Shown here: one piece after another, positions 8,080 to 16,907 of the stretch
How the letters are laid out: each line of letters begins with the position of its first letter
Position numbering within the stretch: the stretch's first letter is position 1
DNA from: Azophilus sp965200465
Lineage (GTDB): Bacteria > Pseudomonadota > Gammaproteobacteria > Pseudomonadales > Azotimanducaceae
Reading direction: 5' to 3'
Assembly: GCA_965200465.1 (NCBI GenBank)
Contig: OZ241358.1
Coordinates: 2,914,001 to 2,978,000, forward strand
Length of the DNA stretch: 64,000 nt
Notes under the pieces: generated by a model
What the model was told of the DNA's origin: nothing
Seen by the model: only the letters and a program-made list of their open reading frames with translations
The model's database searches: none
Position numbers and translations under genes: made by a program

Positions 8080-9666
8080 TCAGCTTGTCTTGGGCTTGAT
8101 GTTGTCGTTGTAGCGAAACATGTTTTTGGGGTCGTACTTGGTCTTGATCTCGACCAAGCGTTCATAGTTCCCCCGATAGATGAACCGTCCAAAGTCGTCC
8201 GGGTGGAAGGACTCCACGTCTTCGTGGGAGTTGTTGAAGGCGTATTGGGGTTCCTTCTTCTCCGAGGTGGAGTGGGGCACCACCGCGCCGATGGCCTGCA
8301 GCACCCATTCCCGGTTTTGGTGGTAGTGGTCCAGCGTCTTGGCGATGCCGGCGGCCTCATAGACATGCTCCACCCGCTGCGCGTAGGCGTTGAAATCGTC
8401 CCCCTTGCGCACCATCTCCCGGCCAAAGCCCTCCAGCACCCAGTGGCAATTCACCGGGGCGCTTGCAAACTGCTCGACGATGTCGTCCATGGCCGCCGGG
8501 GAAAGATCGTTGGCATAGACCAGCTTGGCGAACACCAAGGAGCCGTGGGGCGCAAAGCCGTCGTTCTTGTTCTGCGTCAGCAGGTAGGGCCGCGGCCCTA
8601 TGTCGTTCATCATGGGCGGATGCTGCCGCATGAATGCCTGCAGGGCTCGGTGCCGCTCGAGCAGCCTTTCGCCCTTGCTCGGCGCACCGGCGTACAGCAG
8701 GTTGAGATTGACCAGCTTGCCGGGGCCTTCTTCCTGATTGGAAATGATGAGGTACGGGGACAGCTCGTCGGGCATTTCCGCCTGCATGTCTCGGTACAGT
8801 TCGCACACCTCCTTGGCGAACCCGGCGCTCTTGTACGGCCAGACGATGGAGCCTTCCAGTACGGTGGGATCCAACGGATGGCAATGGTATTCAAAGTTGG
8901 TCACCACCCCGAAGTTGCCGCCGCCGCCGCGCAGGCCCCAGTACAGGTCGGGATCCTGTTCGCTGCTGGCCTTGCGGAACTTGCCGTCGGCGGTGACGAT
9001 GTCGAAGGACTTCACGTTGTCGCAGGCCATGCCGAACATCCGCGTCAGGCGGCCGTTGCCGCCCATAAGGGTCAGCCCGGCCGCTCCAGTGTCGGACACC
9101 ATCCCGGCTGGCACAATCAAGCCGTAATGCTGGGTTTCGGCGTAGAGGTCGCCCAACAGCCCCCCGGCGCCAAGATTCGCCGTTCGGGTGTACGGGTCCA
9201 CCCGGCAACTGTTCAGCAGGGAGCAGTCGATCATCAGGCCGCCGTCGGATACGGATTCCCCCATCATGCTGTGCCCACCGCCGCGGATGGTGGTGAGCAG
9301 GTTGTATTCTCGGGCGAAGTTGACGGCAGTCTCCGCATCCATCTGCCCGTGGATCTGAATGATGACGCCCGGCCGCCGGTTCCAGGCGGCGTTCCAACAC
9401 TTGCGCACCGTTTCGTAGCGGGCCGAACCCGGCACCAGCAGCGAACCGATCAGCATGTCCCGGACTTCCTGCAAAACGGCCCTAGGTATGGTGACGTCGC
9501 CGCCGTCCAGAGTGACCGCGCAGATGTCCTCAAGGGGGAATTCGTAATCGTAGCCATCGACATGGTGCGCCTTGAGCAGGGGCTTCATTCTGTTCGGCTT
9601 GCCGGCCAGAAAACCGCTTTGGCCAAGTACGCTCGGTCCGCCGGTGGAAGACTGCTGGTCACTCAT
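8080..9666 (-). CDS. FAD-linked oxidase (BBE type)
   Basis: About 528 residues, paralogous to 4605-6107. The FAD-binding part contains IRGGGHSMMGESVSDGG, with the His that usually binds FAD, and LRGGGGNFGVVTNFE; the BBE tail is ERLVEIKTKYDPKNMFRYN. There is no signal peptide, so it should act in the cytoplasm, unlike the paralogue. The ATG at 9666 is chosen because AAGGAG lies 8 bases before it. It is the last gene of a run of minus-strand genes (VOC protein, SDR, acyl-CoA dehydrogenase, RCCR-like, C-N hydrolase), and convergent with the MBL lipoprotein. Confidence 0.8.
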   Translation of the reverse strand: MSDQQSSTGGPSVLGQSGFLAGKPNRMKPLLKAHHVDGYDYEFPLEDICAVTLDGGDVTIPRAVLQEVRDMLIGSLLVPGSARYETVRKCWNAAWNRRPGVIIQIHGQMDAETAVNFAREYNLLTTIRGGGHSMMGESVSDGGLMIDCSLLNSCRVDPYTRTANLGAGGLLGDLYAETQHYGLIVPAGMVSDTGAAGLTLMGGNGRLTRMFGMACDNVKSFDIVTADGKFRKASSEQDPDLYWGLRGGGGNFGVVTNFEYHCHPLDPTVLEGSIVWPYKSAGFAKEVCELYRDMQAEMPDELSPYLIISNQEEGPGKLVNLNLLYAGAPSKGERLLERHRALQAFMRQHPPMMNDIGPRPYLLTQNKNDGFAPHGSLVFAKLVYANDLSPAAMDDIVEQFASAPVNCHWVLEGFGREMVRKGDDFNAYAQRVEHVYEAAGIAKTLDHYHQNREWVLQAIGAVVPHSTSEKKEPQYAFNNSHEDVESFHPDDFGRFIYRGNYERLVEIKTKYDPKNMFRYNDNIKPKTS

Positions 9667-9749
9667 GGTCAACTCCTTGTCTTGTTGCAATGGCTTCGGC
9701 TTCGTCGCATCAACCCACCGGAAACGGCGGGGAAACTGGTCAATCGGCC

Positions 9750-10649
9750 CTAAAGTTTGCTCCGGTCAATGGATATGATTTCGTAGAGCACGTCATCCGG
9801 CCCATCTAGGTAAAACCATTGGGCCGCCTCAGCGCTGGTGATTTCCGAAGCGCCGACGCCGCGTTTCAAAACGATGTTTCGCGCCGCCTCAATGTCATCA
9901 ACCTCAAAGGCGATCAAAGGGTAGTTCTTGGTTTTGGATTGGTCCGCGTCGCTCACCTCGAAAAAATTTCCGGTGCGGAACTCGAACAGGGTGAACGGCG
10001 GCTCCTCGGATACGGACTTGACCGCCAAATCGAGGAATTTTCTGAAGAACTCCGCCGTGGCTCGATGGTCCTTGGCGGGCATCACCGCGGCGCCGATGCC
10101 CTTGATTTTCAACTGCTTGCCCGATTGATCGAAAGAACTGGGTTCGGGGTTCTCGACAATTTCATGGGTGTATCCGTCCGGGCCGTTGAAAAACGCCCAG
10201 GCCGCACCCGGAACCCTTATGAGGTCGGACGAAAACGCCAGTCCCCTGCTCTCCATAGTCTTTTTGGCTTGCTCCGCGTCTTCCACCAGGAACCCCAGCA
10301 AGGGGCGCCGATACAGCTCCGAGTCCGGTGCCTGCTCCGAGATCAGTTCAAATATCTGGCCGGACGGGAGCTGGTAGATGACCAGCCCCATGTCGTCCAT
10401 CCGGCCGAACTCGTCCAATTCCAGCAGTTCGCCAAAGAAGCGCTCCGCCGCCATCATGTCGGATTGGGTGACGCCAACCCAGCCGATTTCCTTGACGGCT
10501 GCCGAATCGGGCGTCGTCCCATCGCCCAGTGCCGCATCACCCGCGTAAGCTGCGGCAGAGAGCCCTGAAAGGGCAACGACGAATGCGCATAGGCACTGCA
10601 TCAACCCAACTTTCCCATACGGACGCAATCGAAAAAGCCTCTTTCGCAT
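9750..10649 (-). CDS. Exported two-domain VOC (glyoxalase/dioxygenase-fold) protein
   Basis: 299 residues. A basic N-terminus followed by a hydrophobic segment ending in AAYAGDA looks like a cleavable signal peptide. Two vicinal-oxygen-chelate modules follow (about residues 55-165 and 180-295): each begins with a VGVTQSD- or IGAAVMPAKDH-like strand, and the second includes FTLFEFRTGNFFEV and a final LDGPDDVLYEI. Such tandem modules form metal sites in glyoxalases and extradiol dioxygenases. The reaction here is not known. The ATG at 10649 has AAGGAG 7 bases upstream. Confidence 0.7.
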   Translation of the reverse strand: MRKRLFRLRPYGKVGLMQCLCAFVVALSGLSAAAYAGDAALGDGTTPDSAAVKEIGWVGVTQSDMMAAERFFGELLELDEFGRMDDMGLVIYQLPSGQIFELISEQAPDSELYRRPLLGFLVEDAEQAKKTMESRGLAFSSDLIRVPGAAWAFFNGPDGYTHEIVENPEPSSFDQSGKQLKIKGIGAAVMPAKDHRATAEFFRKFLDLAVKSVSEEPPFTLFEFRTGNFFEVSDADQSKTKNYPLIAFEVDDIEAARNIVLKRGVGASEITSAEAAQWFYLDGPDDVLYEIISIDRSKL

Positions 10650-10690
10650 GTTCCTGCTCCTTTAAGCAAAACTCCTTTGCGCAACAGCCC

Positions 10691-11491
10691 TCAGCGTTGT
10701 TCGGCGGAGGAATCGAACTGTTCCTGCAGCACTTGGCTTTCCGGCAGCGTTGCACCGCCATCGACCACGATGGTTTGGCCGGTGACGTAGGCCGCCGCAT
10801 CGGAGGCCAGGAACAGCATGGCGCTGGCCACGTCCGCCGGCTGCCCGAACGCCTTCATGGGGATGAGCGCCTCCATCGCCTTGACCAAATCCTCCCCGTA
10901 GGCGGCCATGGCCGGCGTCATGATGTATCCGGGCTCCACGCCGTTCACGGTGATGTGGTCCTTGGCGAACTCCAAGGCGGCGGTTTTGATGAAGCCGTTC
11001 AGCCCGGCCTTGCTGGCCGCATAGTGGGCTAGGCCGGGGGCCGCAACCCTAGGGCCAGTGACCGACGACGTGAGCAGGATTCGAGCCCCGCCCGACCTGC
11101 GCAGATGGGGCAGGGCGGCCTGCACGATCCAGAAGGCGGCCTTGAGGTTGACGTTCAGCGTTGCATCCAAGGCAGCCTCCGGCAGTTCCTCAATGGAATG
11201 GACGGGGCATATCCCGGCGTTGTGGATGAGGATGTCCAGCCGGCCATGCCGCTTGACCGTTTCCGCCACGGCTAGCTGCACCTGCGAACGGCGCCCAACA
11301 TCGGCTGCAATGAGCGACGCGCCGCCGCCGGCGGCCCTGATGCCGGCAACGGTTTTCCGGCCGTGGGCTGCGGTTTTGGTGACCAGCGCCGCGGTGGCCC
11401 CGGCTTGCGCGAAAACCCGCGCAATGCCGGCGCCGATGCCCCTGCCCGCGCCGGTTACAAGAGCCACCTTGCCATTCAAGTCCACGAGCAT
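10691..11491 (-). CDS. Short-chain dehydrogenase/reductase
   Basis: About 266 residues of classical SDR type: cofactor loop TGAGRGIG near residue 14, an NAG segment (HNAGI), and the active-site YAASKAG with Tyr and Lys in the expected places. It oxidises or reduces an alcohol/ketone with NAD(P)(H) in the cytoplasm. I prefer the ATG at 11491 over an in-frame GTG at 11506, because SDRs start a few residues before the first beta strand. The gene has its own AT-rich upstream patch (11570-11587) and is followed after 41 bases by the VOC gene. Confidence 0.8.
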   Translation of the reverse strand: MLVDLNGKVALVTGAGRGIGAGIARVFAQAGATAALVTKTAAHGRKTVAGIRAAGGGASLIAADVGRRSQVQLAVAETVKRHGRLDILIHNAGICPVHSIEELPEAALDATLNVNLKAAFWIVQAALPHLRRSGGARILLTSSVTGPRVAAPGLAHYAASKAGLNGFIKTAALEFAKDHITVNGVEPGYIMTPAMAAYGEDLVKAMEALIPMKAFGQPADVASAMLFLASDAAAYVTGQTIVVDGGATLPESQVLQEQFDSSAEQR

Positions 11492-11569
11492 GTCGTTCAG
11501 GCCCACCGGCTGCCGCAGTTCTCATGTTGCCCTGTTCGGAAACCCCGAGGGTCTCCCTAACAGAAGAAT

Positions 11570-11587
11570 AACATAGTTATATAAGTT
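11570..11587. promoter_or_regulatory. AT-rich imperfect palindrome upstream of the SDR
   Basis: AACATA (11570-11575) and TAAGTT (11582-11587) form an imperfect inverted repeat inside an AT-rich patch of about 40 bases. It lies in the gap between the acyl-CoA dehydrogenase gene end and the SDR start, so the SDR may have a separate promoter or operator. Evidence is composition and symmetry only. Confidence 0.35.
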
Positions 11588-11658
11588 AATTAGCAATTCG
11601 CCGGCTTGCCGCCCCGGTGCCGATCATGCGCAATCGGCGGGTCGCAGACCTAAGGGCG

Positions 11659-12933
11659 CTATTTGCGCAGTGCGTCGAACGCAGTTTGCTCGGTGCCCTC
11701 CACCAGCATTCGGGCCGTCTCCAAGCGACCCCGCTCGGCGGGAAACGCCTGCACCAAGCCCATCGCCACATCCCGCAGCGCCCGGGAGAAGGGGGTGCCG
11801 AACAGGGTGCCGGCGGTGCCGGCCAGCTTCAGCGCCGCTTGGGCGACCTTGAAGCTGTGCTCCGCCACCTGCCCCTTGCAGGTGCGCCAGAAGGGCATGA
11901 CCTCCTCCTTGGGCAGGATGGGCGGTTCGGCGGTCTCGATTTCGATCATGCGGCGCGCCCAAAGGGTGGCGGTGTTCAGGTCCGCATACATGTCGCCGAT
12001 CAACTGCTGTTGGTAGGGTCCGGTGCCCAGGGGCCGGCCGGTGTCCTCGAACTTCCGCTCCCGCATGTTCCTCAGGGCCGCTCGGTAGGCGGCGTAGGCG
12101 CCGCCGAGGTAGATGCTGGACGCCGCCACCTGGTTGCCAACGTAACCGGAACGGCTTTGCGAGCACATCCTGACGAAGGCGCCGGGGATGGCCAAGGCGT
12201 CATCGGCGGCGACGAAGACATTTTCCAGCACCAGGCCTTCGGTGGCGGAGCCGCGCATTCCCAAGGCGTTCCACTCGATGCGGCCGCGGGTGCCCGGCGC
12301 CCCCCGGTCCACCAGAAAGGTGCAGAGGCCGCTGGCGTCATTGATGCCCTCAAGGCTGGCGGCGACCAAATAGCGGTTGGCGATGCCGGTGGCGCAGCCG
12401 AAGGACTTGACGCCGTTCAGTTCCCAGCCGCCTTCCACCTTGGCGGCCTTGGTGGTGATGGTGATGGCGGCCGCCTCGGACTTCACCGACTCGCTGGCGA
12501 AATTGGCCAGCCACAGCCGGTCCCGGCCCATGCCGTAGAGGATTTTTTCCGCAAAGGCGCGCACCCTTGGGGCTTCCTCGTCGTTGAACAGGCCGGCGTC
12601 CAACGCCTTTAGGGAAAGGTTGCCGCGGGAGGCGGAGGTGAGGTGGAAGAAATAGGCCAAGGCGGTGGACGGGCAGACCGTGCCGATGGCGAAGCAAGCT
12701 CCCGCCCAAACCCTCAAACCGCCGCCCAAGCCGCCGTAATCCTTCGGCACCACAAGGCCAAGCAAGCCGGCGTCGCCAAGCGTCTTGACATTGTCCGGGC
12801 TTAGGTAGCTGTTTTGATCCATGTCGCCGGAACGGGCCGCCAAGGCCGGCAGAATCTCCTCCACCCGCTCCAGCATGGCCCTTTCCTCGGCGCTGTAGTC
12901 CTCAACTAGGCGTTCGGCGGTCAGCTTGCTCAT
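11659..12933 (-). CDS. Acyl-CoA dehydrogenase-like flavoprotein
   Basis: 424 residues with the acyl-CoA dehydrogenase fold: helical N-terminal domain to about residue 120, beta domain with the RGSATEGLVLENVFV segment near residue 230, and a helical C-terminal domain to the end. The FAD-dependent family oxidises acyl-CoA thioesters, but the C-terminal region also resembles the DszC/HpaB-like monooxygenase branch, so oxygenase activity is possible. I could not identify the catalytic Glu with certainty. Its ATG overlaps the end of the RCCR-like gene (4-base ATGA overlap with 12930-13700), which indicates translational coupling and a shared pathway. Confidence 0.75.
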   Translation of the reverse strand: MSKLTAERLVEDYSAEERAMLERVEEILPALAARSGDMDQNSYLSPDNVKTLGDAGLLGLVVPKDYGGLGGGLRVWAGACFAIGTVCPSTALAYFFHLTSASRGNLSLKALDAGLFNDEEAPRVRAFAEKILYGMGRDRLWLANFASESVKSEAAAITITTKAAKVEGGWELNGVKSFGCATGIANRYLVAASLEGINDASGLCTFLVDRGAPGTRGRIEWNALGMRGSATEGLVLENVFVAADDALAIPGAFVRMCSQSRSGYVGNQVAASSIYLGGAYAAYRAALRNMRERKFEDTGRPLGTGPYQQQLIGDMYADLNTATLWARRMIEIETAEPPILPKEEVMPFWRTCKGQVAEHSFKVAQAALKLAGTAGTLFGTPFSRALRDVAMGLVQAFPAERGRLETARMLVEGTEQTAFDALRK

Positions 12934-13700
12934 GTTCCGTTTTTCCTCTCACTGGTGCGGCGCAGCAGGTCGATTTGCCGTTGTGCGGCGTCCTCCCCCA
13001 CCAGCGGGGTGATCTGATCCCACACCTTATCCACCTCCCGGTTGAAAATGATGGCCTTGTTGCGGCGGTCCCGCTCAATGAGCAGGGCGGCGTCCGCCCC
13101 TTCCAGCGCCGCCTCCGGGACGCCCTCCCGCACCAAGCGCAGCCAGTGCTCCAAGTAGGCTTGCACGAGCTCGTCGATGGCGGCGAAGGCGGCCGCCGTG
13201 GCCCGCTTGGCCAGCATCCAGGGGGACATGATGGCGTATTGGCGCGGGCTTAGCTGCGCCGGGGACAGGCCCGGCATGGCTTGGCCGCGCTCAAAGGTTG
13301 ACGTCAGGGGCGTGAAGCAGGCGTCCATGTAGGCCAGGTGGGCGCCGAGGTCCAGGCGCGGGATCAGGTCCAGGTGAAAGGCGTGATGGTCGCCGGCCCT
13401 AACGGAATCCAAGGTGAAGTGGGGCACGGCGCTGTCCGAAGGCGTGAAGGCGAACATCATGTGGGAGTCCAGCTGAATGGGCGGCACCACGATGGTGGAG
13501 GTGACCACCTGAAACAGCGGCCCGCCCCGGAACAGGCGCACTTGGCCGATGCCGCCCTCGTGCATGGGCGCGTGGCAGACCAATGGCAGCCAAGGCCCGC
13601 CTTCCTCCCCGGCCGCTTCCGCCAAGCCGAACGCTTGGATGACCCGGCCCAAGGTGCGCTGCAGCAGGGCCTCCGGCAGGGAAGCGTCAGAATGGTTCAT
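12930..13700 (-). CDS. Ferredoxin-dependent bilin reductase / RCCR-like protein (distant)
   Basis: 256 residues. The order of features follows the bilin reductase/red chlorophyll catabolite reductase group: a central strand (HMMFAFTPSDSAVPHF), then HLDLIPRLDLGAHLAYMD (compare the LPRKDL..HPDYL region of plant RCCR), a proline-rich stretch, a SPWMLAKRA helix, and a C-terminal arginine-rich helix (ERDRRNKAIIF) ending in a short helical tail. The better match to RCCR in this window is 41154-41960; this one is more diverged. If correct, it would reduce a linear tetrapyrrole with electrons from ferredoxin. It is translationally coupled to the acyl-CoA dehydrogenase-like gene and follows the C-N hydrolase gene. 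Confidence 0.45.
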   Translation of the reverse strand: MNHSDASLPEALLQRTLGRVIQAFGLAEAAGEEGGPWLPLVCHAPMHEGGIGQVRLFRGGPLFQVVTSTIVVPPIQLDSHMMFAFTPSDSAVPHFTLDSVRAGDHHAFHLDLIPRLDLGAHLAYMDACFTPLTSTFERGQAMPGLSPAQLSPRQYAIMSPWMLAKRATAAAFAAIDELVQAYLEHWLRLVREGVPEAALEGADAALLIERDRRNKAIIFNREVDKVWDQITPLVGEDAAQRQIDLLRRTSERKNGT

Positions 13701-13811
13701 GCGGACCCGCCTCCAGGGTTGAGCAAGTGGGCATCAGGCTCGGCCGAGGGCAGCCGAACAAGCTGCCCCAAGCGCGCAACGCCGCGGTGCGGTGGAGGTG
13801 AATTTCCGCAA

Positions 13812-15584
13812 TCATGGCTGCTCCCGGCCTTCGTCGGCGCAGATGGGGCCGAGCAGGCGCCAAGGGCGGCCGGCCAGCAGGTCCGTGCCTCGGGACACCA
13901 CCTTGTTGCCCGCCCAGCGTGGATGAATCTCAACTTGGGTGACGCCCGGGTTGGCGGCGGCCCGCAGCACCGGCGGCTGGCTGAGCAGCCCGTCGAAGGT
14001 GCGGGTTTTCCAAGGCGTGCGCACGGTGAAGTCCTCGGTTAGGGAGGTGGCGAAGCTGGCGCCAAACTTCCCCGGTTGCACTGAAGCCAGCAGGTTCACC
14101 CGGTTCTCCGCCGAGCGCTCCAGCAGGCCGGTTTGCATCTCCCAGCGCTCCAAGGGCAGGGCCGGAACAACGACCGTGTCCGCTCCGGCCAAGGCCGCCA
14201 AGCGGAAGGCTTCCGGCACGCAGGCGTCGTCCGAGGTCAAGACGGCTACGCGGGCAAAGCCCAAATCGGCGACTTCGACCCGTTCCGCCAAGGGCGACCA
14301 AGCGTAGCGTTCGCTGCGGTGCAGGGAACCCTGCAGCAAAGCCGGCCCAGCTTGCGCCTTGCTCGCCACGTCGGGTGGATGCGCTGCAGACTGTTGGCGT
14401 TGCCCATCCTTTTCCTTGCAACCTATGAGCGCTGCACAGAGCCGCGGGGGATTGCCGGCCACCAAGGTCGTGGCGACGTAGCGGCCGGCGCCGCACTGCG
14501 CCGCTAGCTGGGCTGTTGCTTCGGCGGACGCCTCGGCGGCGGCTTCCGGCGCGGAAACCTGCTGGCCCGGCAGGAAGAACAGCGGCGGCAGGGCGACCAA
14601 TTGGGCGCCGTCGGCAAAGGCTTCGGCAACCCTTGCCGCCGCCTCCGCCAGCGCTTCAGCGCCGGTGGCGGCAAGCTGAACCAAAGCGCAGCGGACGGAC
14701 TTCGCTCCTCCGCAGCCTTGCCGCTGGCCGGCGGGGTCTTCGGCCAAGGCGGCGTACAACCGGGGGCGTCGCCAAGCGAACAGGCTGCTGCCGTCGGGCC
14801 GGCGCTTGCGGTCGGCGGCCTCAACGTCGATGTCCGCATGCACCACCTCCTCCCGGTCCTTGGACGCCTTGGCCAGCACCTCGCCATCGGGCGCGACGAT
14901 CTGGCTTTCCCCCGCCCCCATCAGGAAGCGCACCGGAATGCCGGTCTGCCGGGACGCCTGCTCCAAAATGACTTCCGGGATCAGCGGCCCGACCTTGTTG
15001 GCGGCGGCGACGAACACCTTGTTCTCCGCCGCCCGCACCGGCACATGCAGGGAGCCTTCGTCCGCGGCGAAGGAGTTGAGGCTGTTGCACAGCACCTGGG
15101 CGCCGCGCAAAGCCAAGCAGCGGGGCGTCTCGAAGATGACGCCGTCCATGCAGGCGTACAGGCCGAGGCGTCCCAAGGGCGTTTCGACAATCGGCCCCGG
15201 CTGCTGGGCGGGGCGGAGAAAGTCGTTCTCGTGGCCGATCAGCACCTGCTTGTCGCTGGCGCCCAACAGCGTTCCATCCGGGCCGTACAGCAGGCTGGTG
15301 CCGGTGCATTGCCCCGCATCCCGCCGCAGGGTGCAGTTGATGACCACATGGGCCTTGAGCGCCCGCGTCTTGGCGGCCACCGCCTGCAGAAAGGGGCCGT
15401 CCACGGCCAAGGAGACCGCGTAGCAGTGGTCTTGGCCCTCATACCAGGAGGCGTGGTTGCAGAACTCCGGCAGCACCACCAAGTCCGGCCGCAGCCGCGC
15501 CGCATCGTCCAAGGCGCCCAAGCAGGCCGCCAAGTTGCCGTCAACGTCGGCGCCGACCCCGAACTGCGCCACCGCCACCCGCAT
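13812..15584 (-). CDS. Double carbon-nitrogen hydrolase (nitrilase superfamily), second domain degenerate
   Basis: 590 residues with two nitrilase-fold modules. Module 1 (about 1-280) keeps the catalytic triad: Glu in VVLPEFCNH, Lys in ASDKQVLIG and Cys in GLYACMDGVIF. It should hydrolyse an amide, carbamoyl or nitrile C-N bond. Module 2 (about 295-590) shows the same strand order (VALPPLFFLPG, then VAVLTSDDACVPE), but Glu is replaced in the first motif and the nucleophile context is altered, so it is probably non-catalytic. The ATG at 15584 is at the canonical first strand (MRVAVAQ). It is the first gene of the minus-strand run down to 8080; 111 bases separate it from the RCCR-like gene. Confidence 0.75.
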   Translation of the reverse strand: MRVAVAQFGVGADVDGNLAACLGALDDAARLRPDLVVLPEFCNHASWYEGQDHCYAVSLAVDGPFLQAVAAKTRALKAHVVINCTLRRDAGQCTGTSLLYGPDGTLLGASDKQVLIGHENDFLRPAQQPGPIVETPLGRLGLYACMDGVIFETPRCLALRGAQVLCNSLNSFAADEGSLHVPVRAAENKVFVAAANKVGPLIPEVILEQASRQTGIPVRFLMGAGESQIVAPDGEVLAKASKDREEVVHADIDVEAADRKRRPDGSSLFAWRRPRLYAALAEDPAGQRQGCGGAKSVRCALVQLAATGAEALAEAAARVAEAFADGAQLVALPPLFFLPGQQVSAPEAAAEASAEATAQLAAQCGAGRYVATTLVAGNPPRLCAALIGCKEKDGQRQQSAAHPPDVASKAQAGPALLQGSLHRSERYAWSPLAERVEVADLGFARVAVLTSDDACVPEAFRLAALAGADTVVVPALPLERWEMQTGLLERSAENRVNLLASVQPGKFGASFATSLTEDFTVRTPWKTRTFDGLLSQPPVLRAAANPGVTQVEIHPRWAGNKVVSRGTDLLAGRPWRLLGPICADEGREQP

Positions 15585-16091
15585 CAGCCGCCGCCCTCCA
15601 TTCCCCAGCCTGTGCTTAAACCGCCCAACTCGATCCCCTAGCCCCTAGGCTGCGGCGTCGGCGATTCGCAAGTGCGGCGCGGGTGACCCGAACATCCATC
15701 ATTGGTTAAATTCCCCGCGGCCAAGAAAACCACCGTCCACAGAGCGCAAAAAAGTTTGGCAAGCCCCATAAAAGTAGTATAAGCATATCTTTAAGTCAAA
15801 TTACGGCTTCGCCTCGCCATCCCGGAGGGCTCCAAACATGCCTCAATTTCACCTGCCATGCGGACTTCGAGCCGCCGTCCCGTCGTCCGTCCGCACATTT
15901 TTTGCGCCGGCGGTGGGCGGCGTTTCCTTCGGCAAAGCTCCAAGGAAGGACAACGCCTGCACGCTCGGCAAAGCCATTGGGACGGCAACGCCGTTCAATA
16001 TCGGGGGCGGGAGAGCGGCGACGGCTGGCCCGTCCCTTGGCGGCCCGCTTCGTCCTTCAGCCTGAACCATTGGCCGGAACGGAGAGCGGCC
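15585..16091. promoter_or_regulatory. Divergent intergenic region with AT-rich promoter patch
   Basis: About 500 bases between the C-N hydrolase and the membrane protein. The stretch 15755-15805 is strongly AT-rich and contains, on the minus strand, CTTAAAGATAT (15785-15795), one mismatch from CTTAATGATAT found at 41981 and 62459. It is a plausible promoter/operator for the minus-strand run. A 75-codon plus-strand frame at 15838-16065 has a GGAGGG site 9 bases before its ATG, but its composition is not protein-like and I do not call it a gene. Confidence 0.4.
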
Positions 16092-16769
16092 TTGCAGGAC
16101 TACAGCTTGGGGCTGGCGCTGTTCGACTACCTGCCGGTGGCCCTTTCCGCGCTGGGCTTGGGCTTGTTGGCGCAACTGCTCAGCCGGGCGCTGCCGGGGG
16201 CGCTGGGGCTGTTGCTGGTTGGGGCCGGCTTGGTGGTTGCCGGGGGCCTAAGCAAGGCCACTTGGAAGCTGATTTGGGTGCTGACCGCGCAAGATGTTGA
16301 GGTGCTTGACGCCTTGCTGTTCATCTGCATCGCGCCGGGCATGATCCTGCTGGCCTGCCACGCTGCGGCGGCTGCCAAGCGCTGGCGCAACGCCGCTGCT
16401 GCGATGCATCCGGGACGCAACAGCCTGCTGCTCGCGGCGCCGCTGCTGGCGGCCGCCGGCTTGGCGGCGGCCTTCGTTGAGGGCAGGGCTTGGTTCTTCG
16501 TCCTGCTGGCGGCGGGGGCGACGGCCAACATCGTCCTGGCGCTGTTGCTCATTCATTTAAGTTGGGGTTGGAGGCAACGCTCCACCGGAGCGTTCTTTCT
16601 GCTGAGCATCCTGCTGACGTTGGGTTTAAGCGCCTTGGCGCGCGTCCCGGAGCAGACCGCGGCGTTGCAATGGCTGGAGGAGACCATCAATCTTGTCGCC
16701 CAAGGCTGCTTCGCCCTCGGCGTATGGCGGTTGCGGCCAGTTGCCCCGTCGGTGCCGAAGGCGAACTGA
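16092..16769 (+). CDS. Integral membrane protein of unknown function (about 7 segments)
   Basis: About 225 residues, almost entirely hydrophobic, with about seven predicted membrane helices and no motif I recognise. The open frame extends further upstream (to 15858), but that part is Arg-rich and not membrane-like. I place the start at TTG 16092, where GGAG lies 7 bases upstream and the hydrophobic segment begins. It precedes an MFS transporter by 138 bases and may be part of the same transport unit. Confidence 0.6.
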   Translation: MQDYSLGLALFDYLPVALSALGLGLLAQLLSRALPGALGLLLVGAGLVVAGGLSKATWKLIWVLTAQDVEVLDALLFICIAPGMILLACHAAAAAKRWRNAAAAMHPGRNSLLLAAPLLAAAGLAAAFVEGRAWFFVLLAAGATANIVLALLLIHLSWGWRQRSTGAFFLLSILLTLGLSALARVPEQTAALQWLEETINLVAQGCFALGVWRLRPVAPSVPKAN

Positions 16770-16907
16770 TGAATGCCTGCCCAAGGGGGAAGCAGCCCAT
16801 CGGCCGGCGCCGACAGCGCCATTATCCAACCAAACGGCAATGCCTATCCCAAAGCCTTGTCTTGCCCTAAGTTGTCAATATCCACTTGAGCTAGGAACCC
16901 AAAGCCC

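Noticed and set aside
11617..12612. 331-codon frame opposite the acyl-CoA dehydrogenase-like gene
   Set aside because: A shadow frame due to high GC; the minus-strand protein is clearly a family member.
15838..16065. 75-codon frame with a GGAGGG site before its ATG
   Set aside because: Product is Pro/Gly/Ala-rich without structure, and the region is a divergent promoter; listed only within the intergenic feature.
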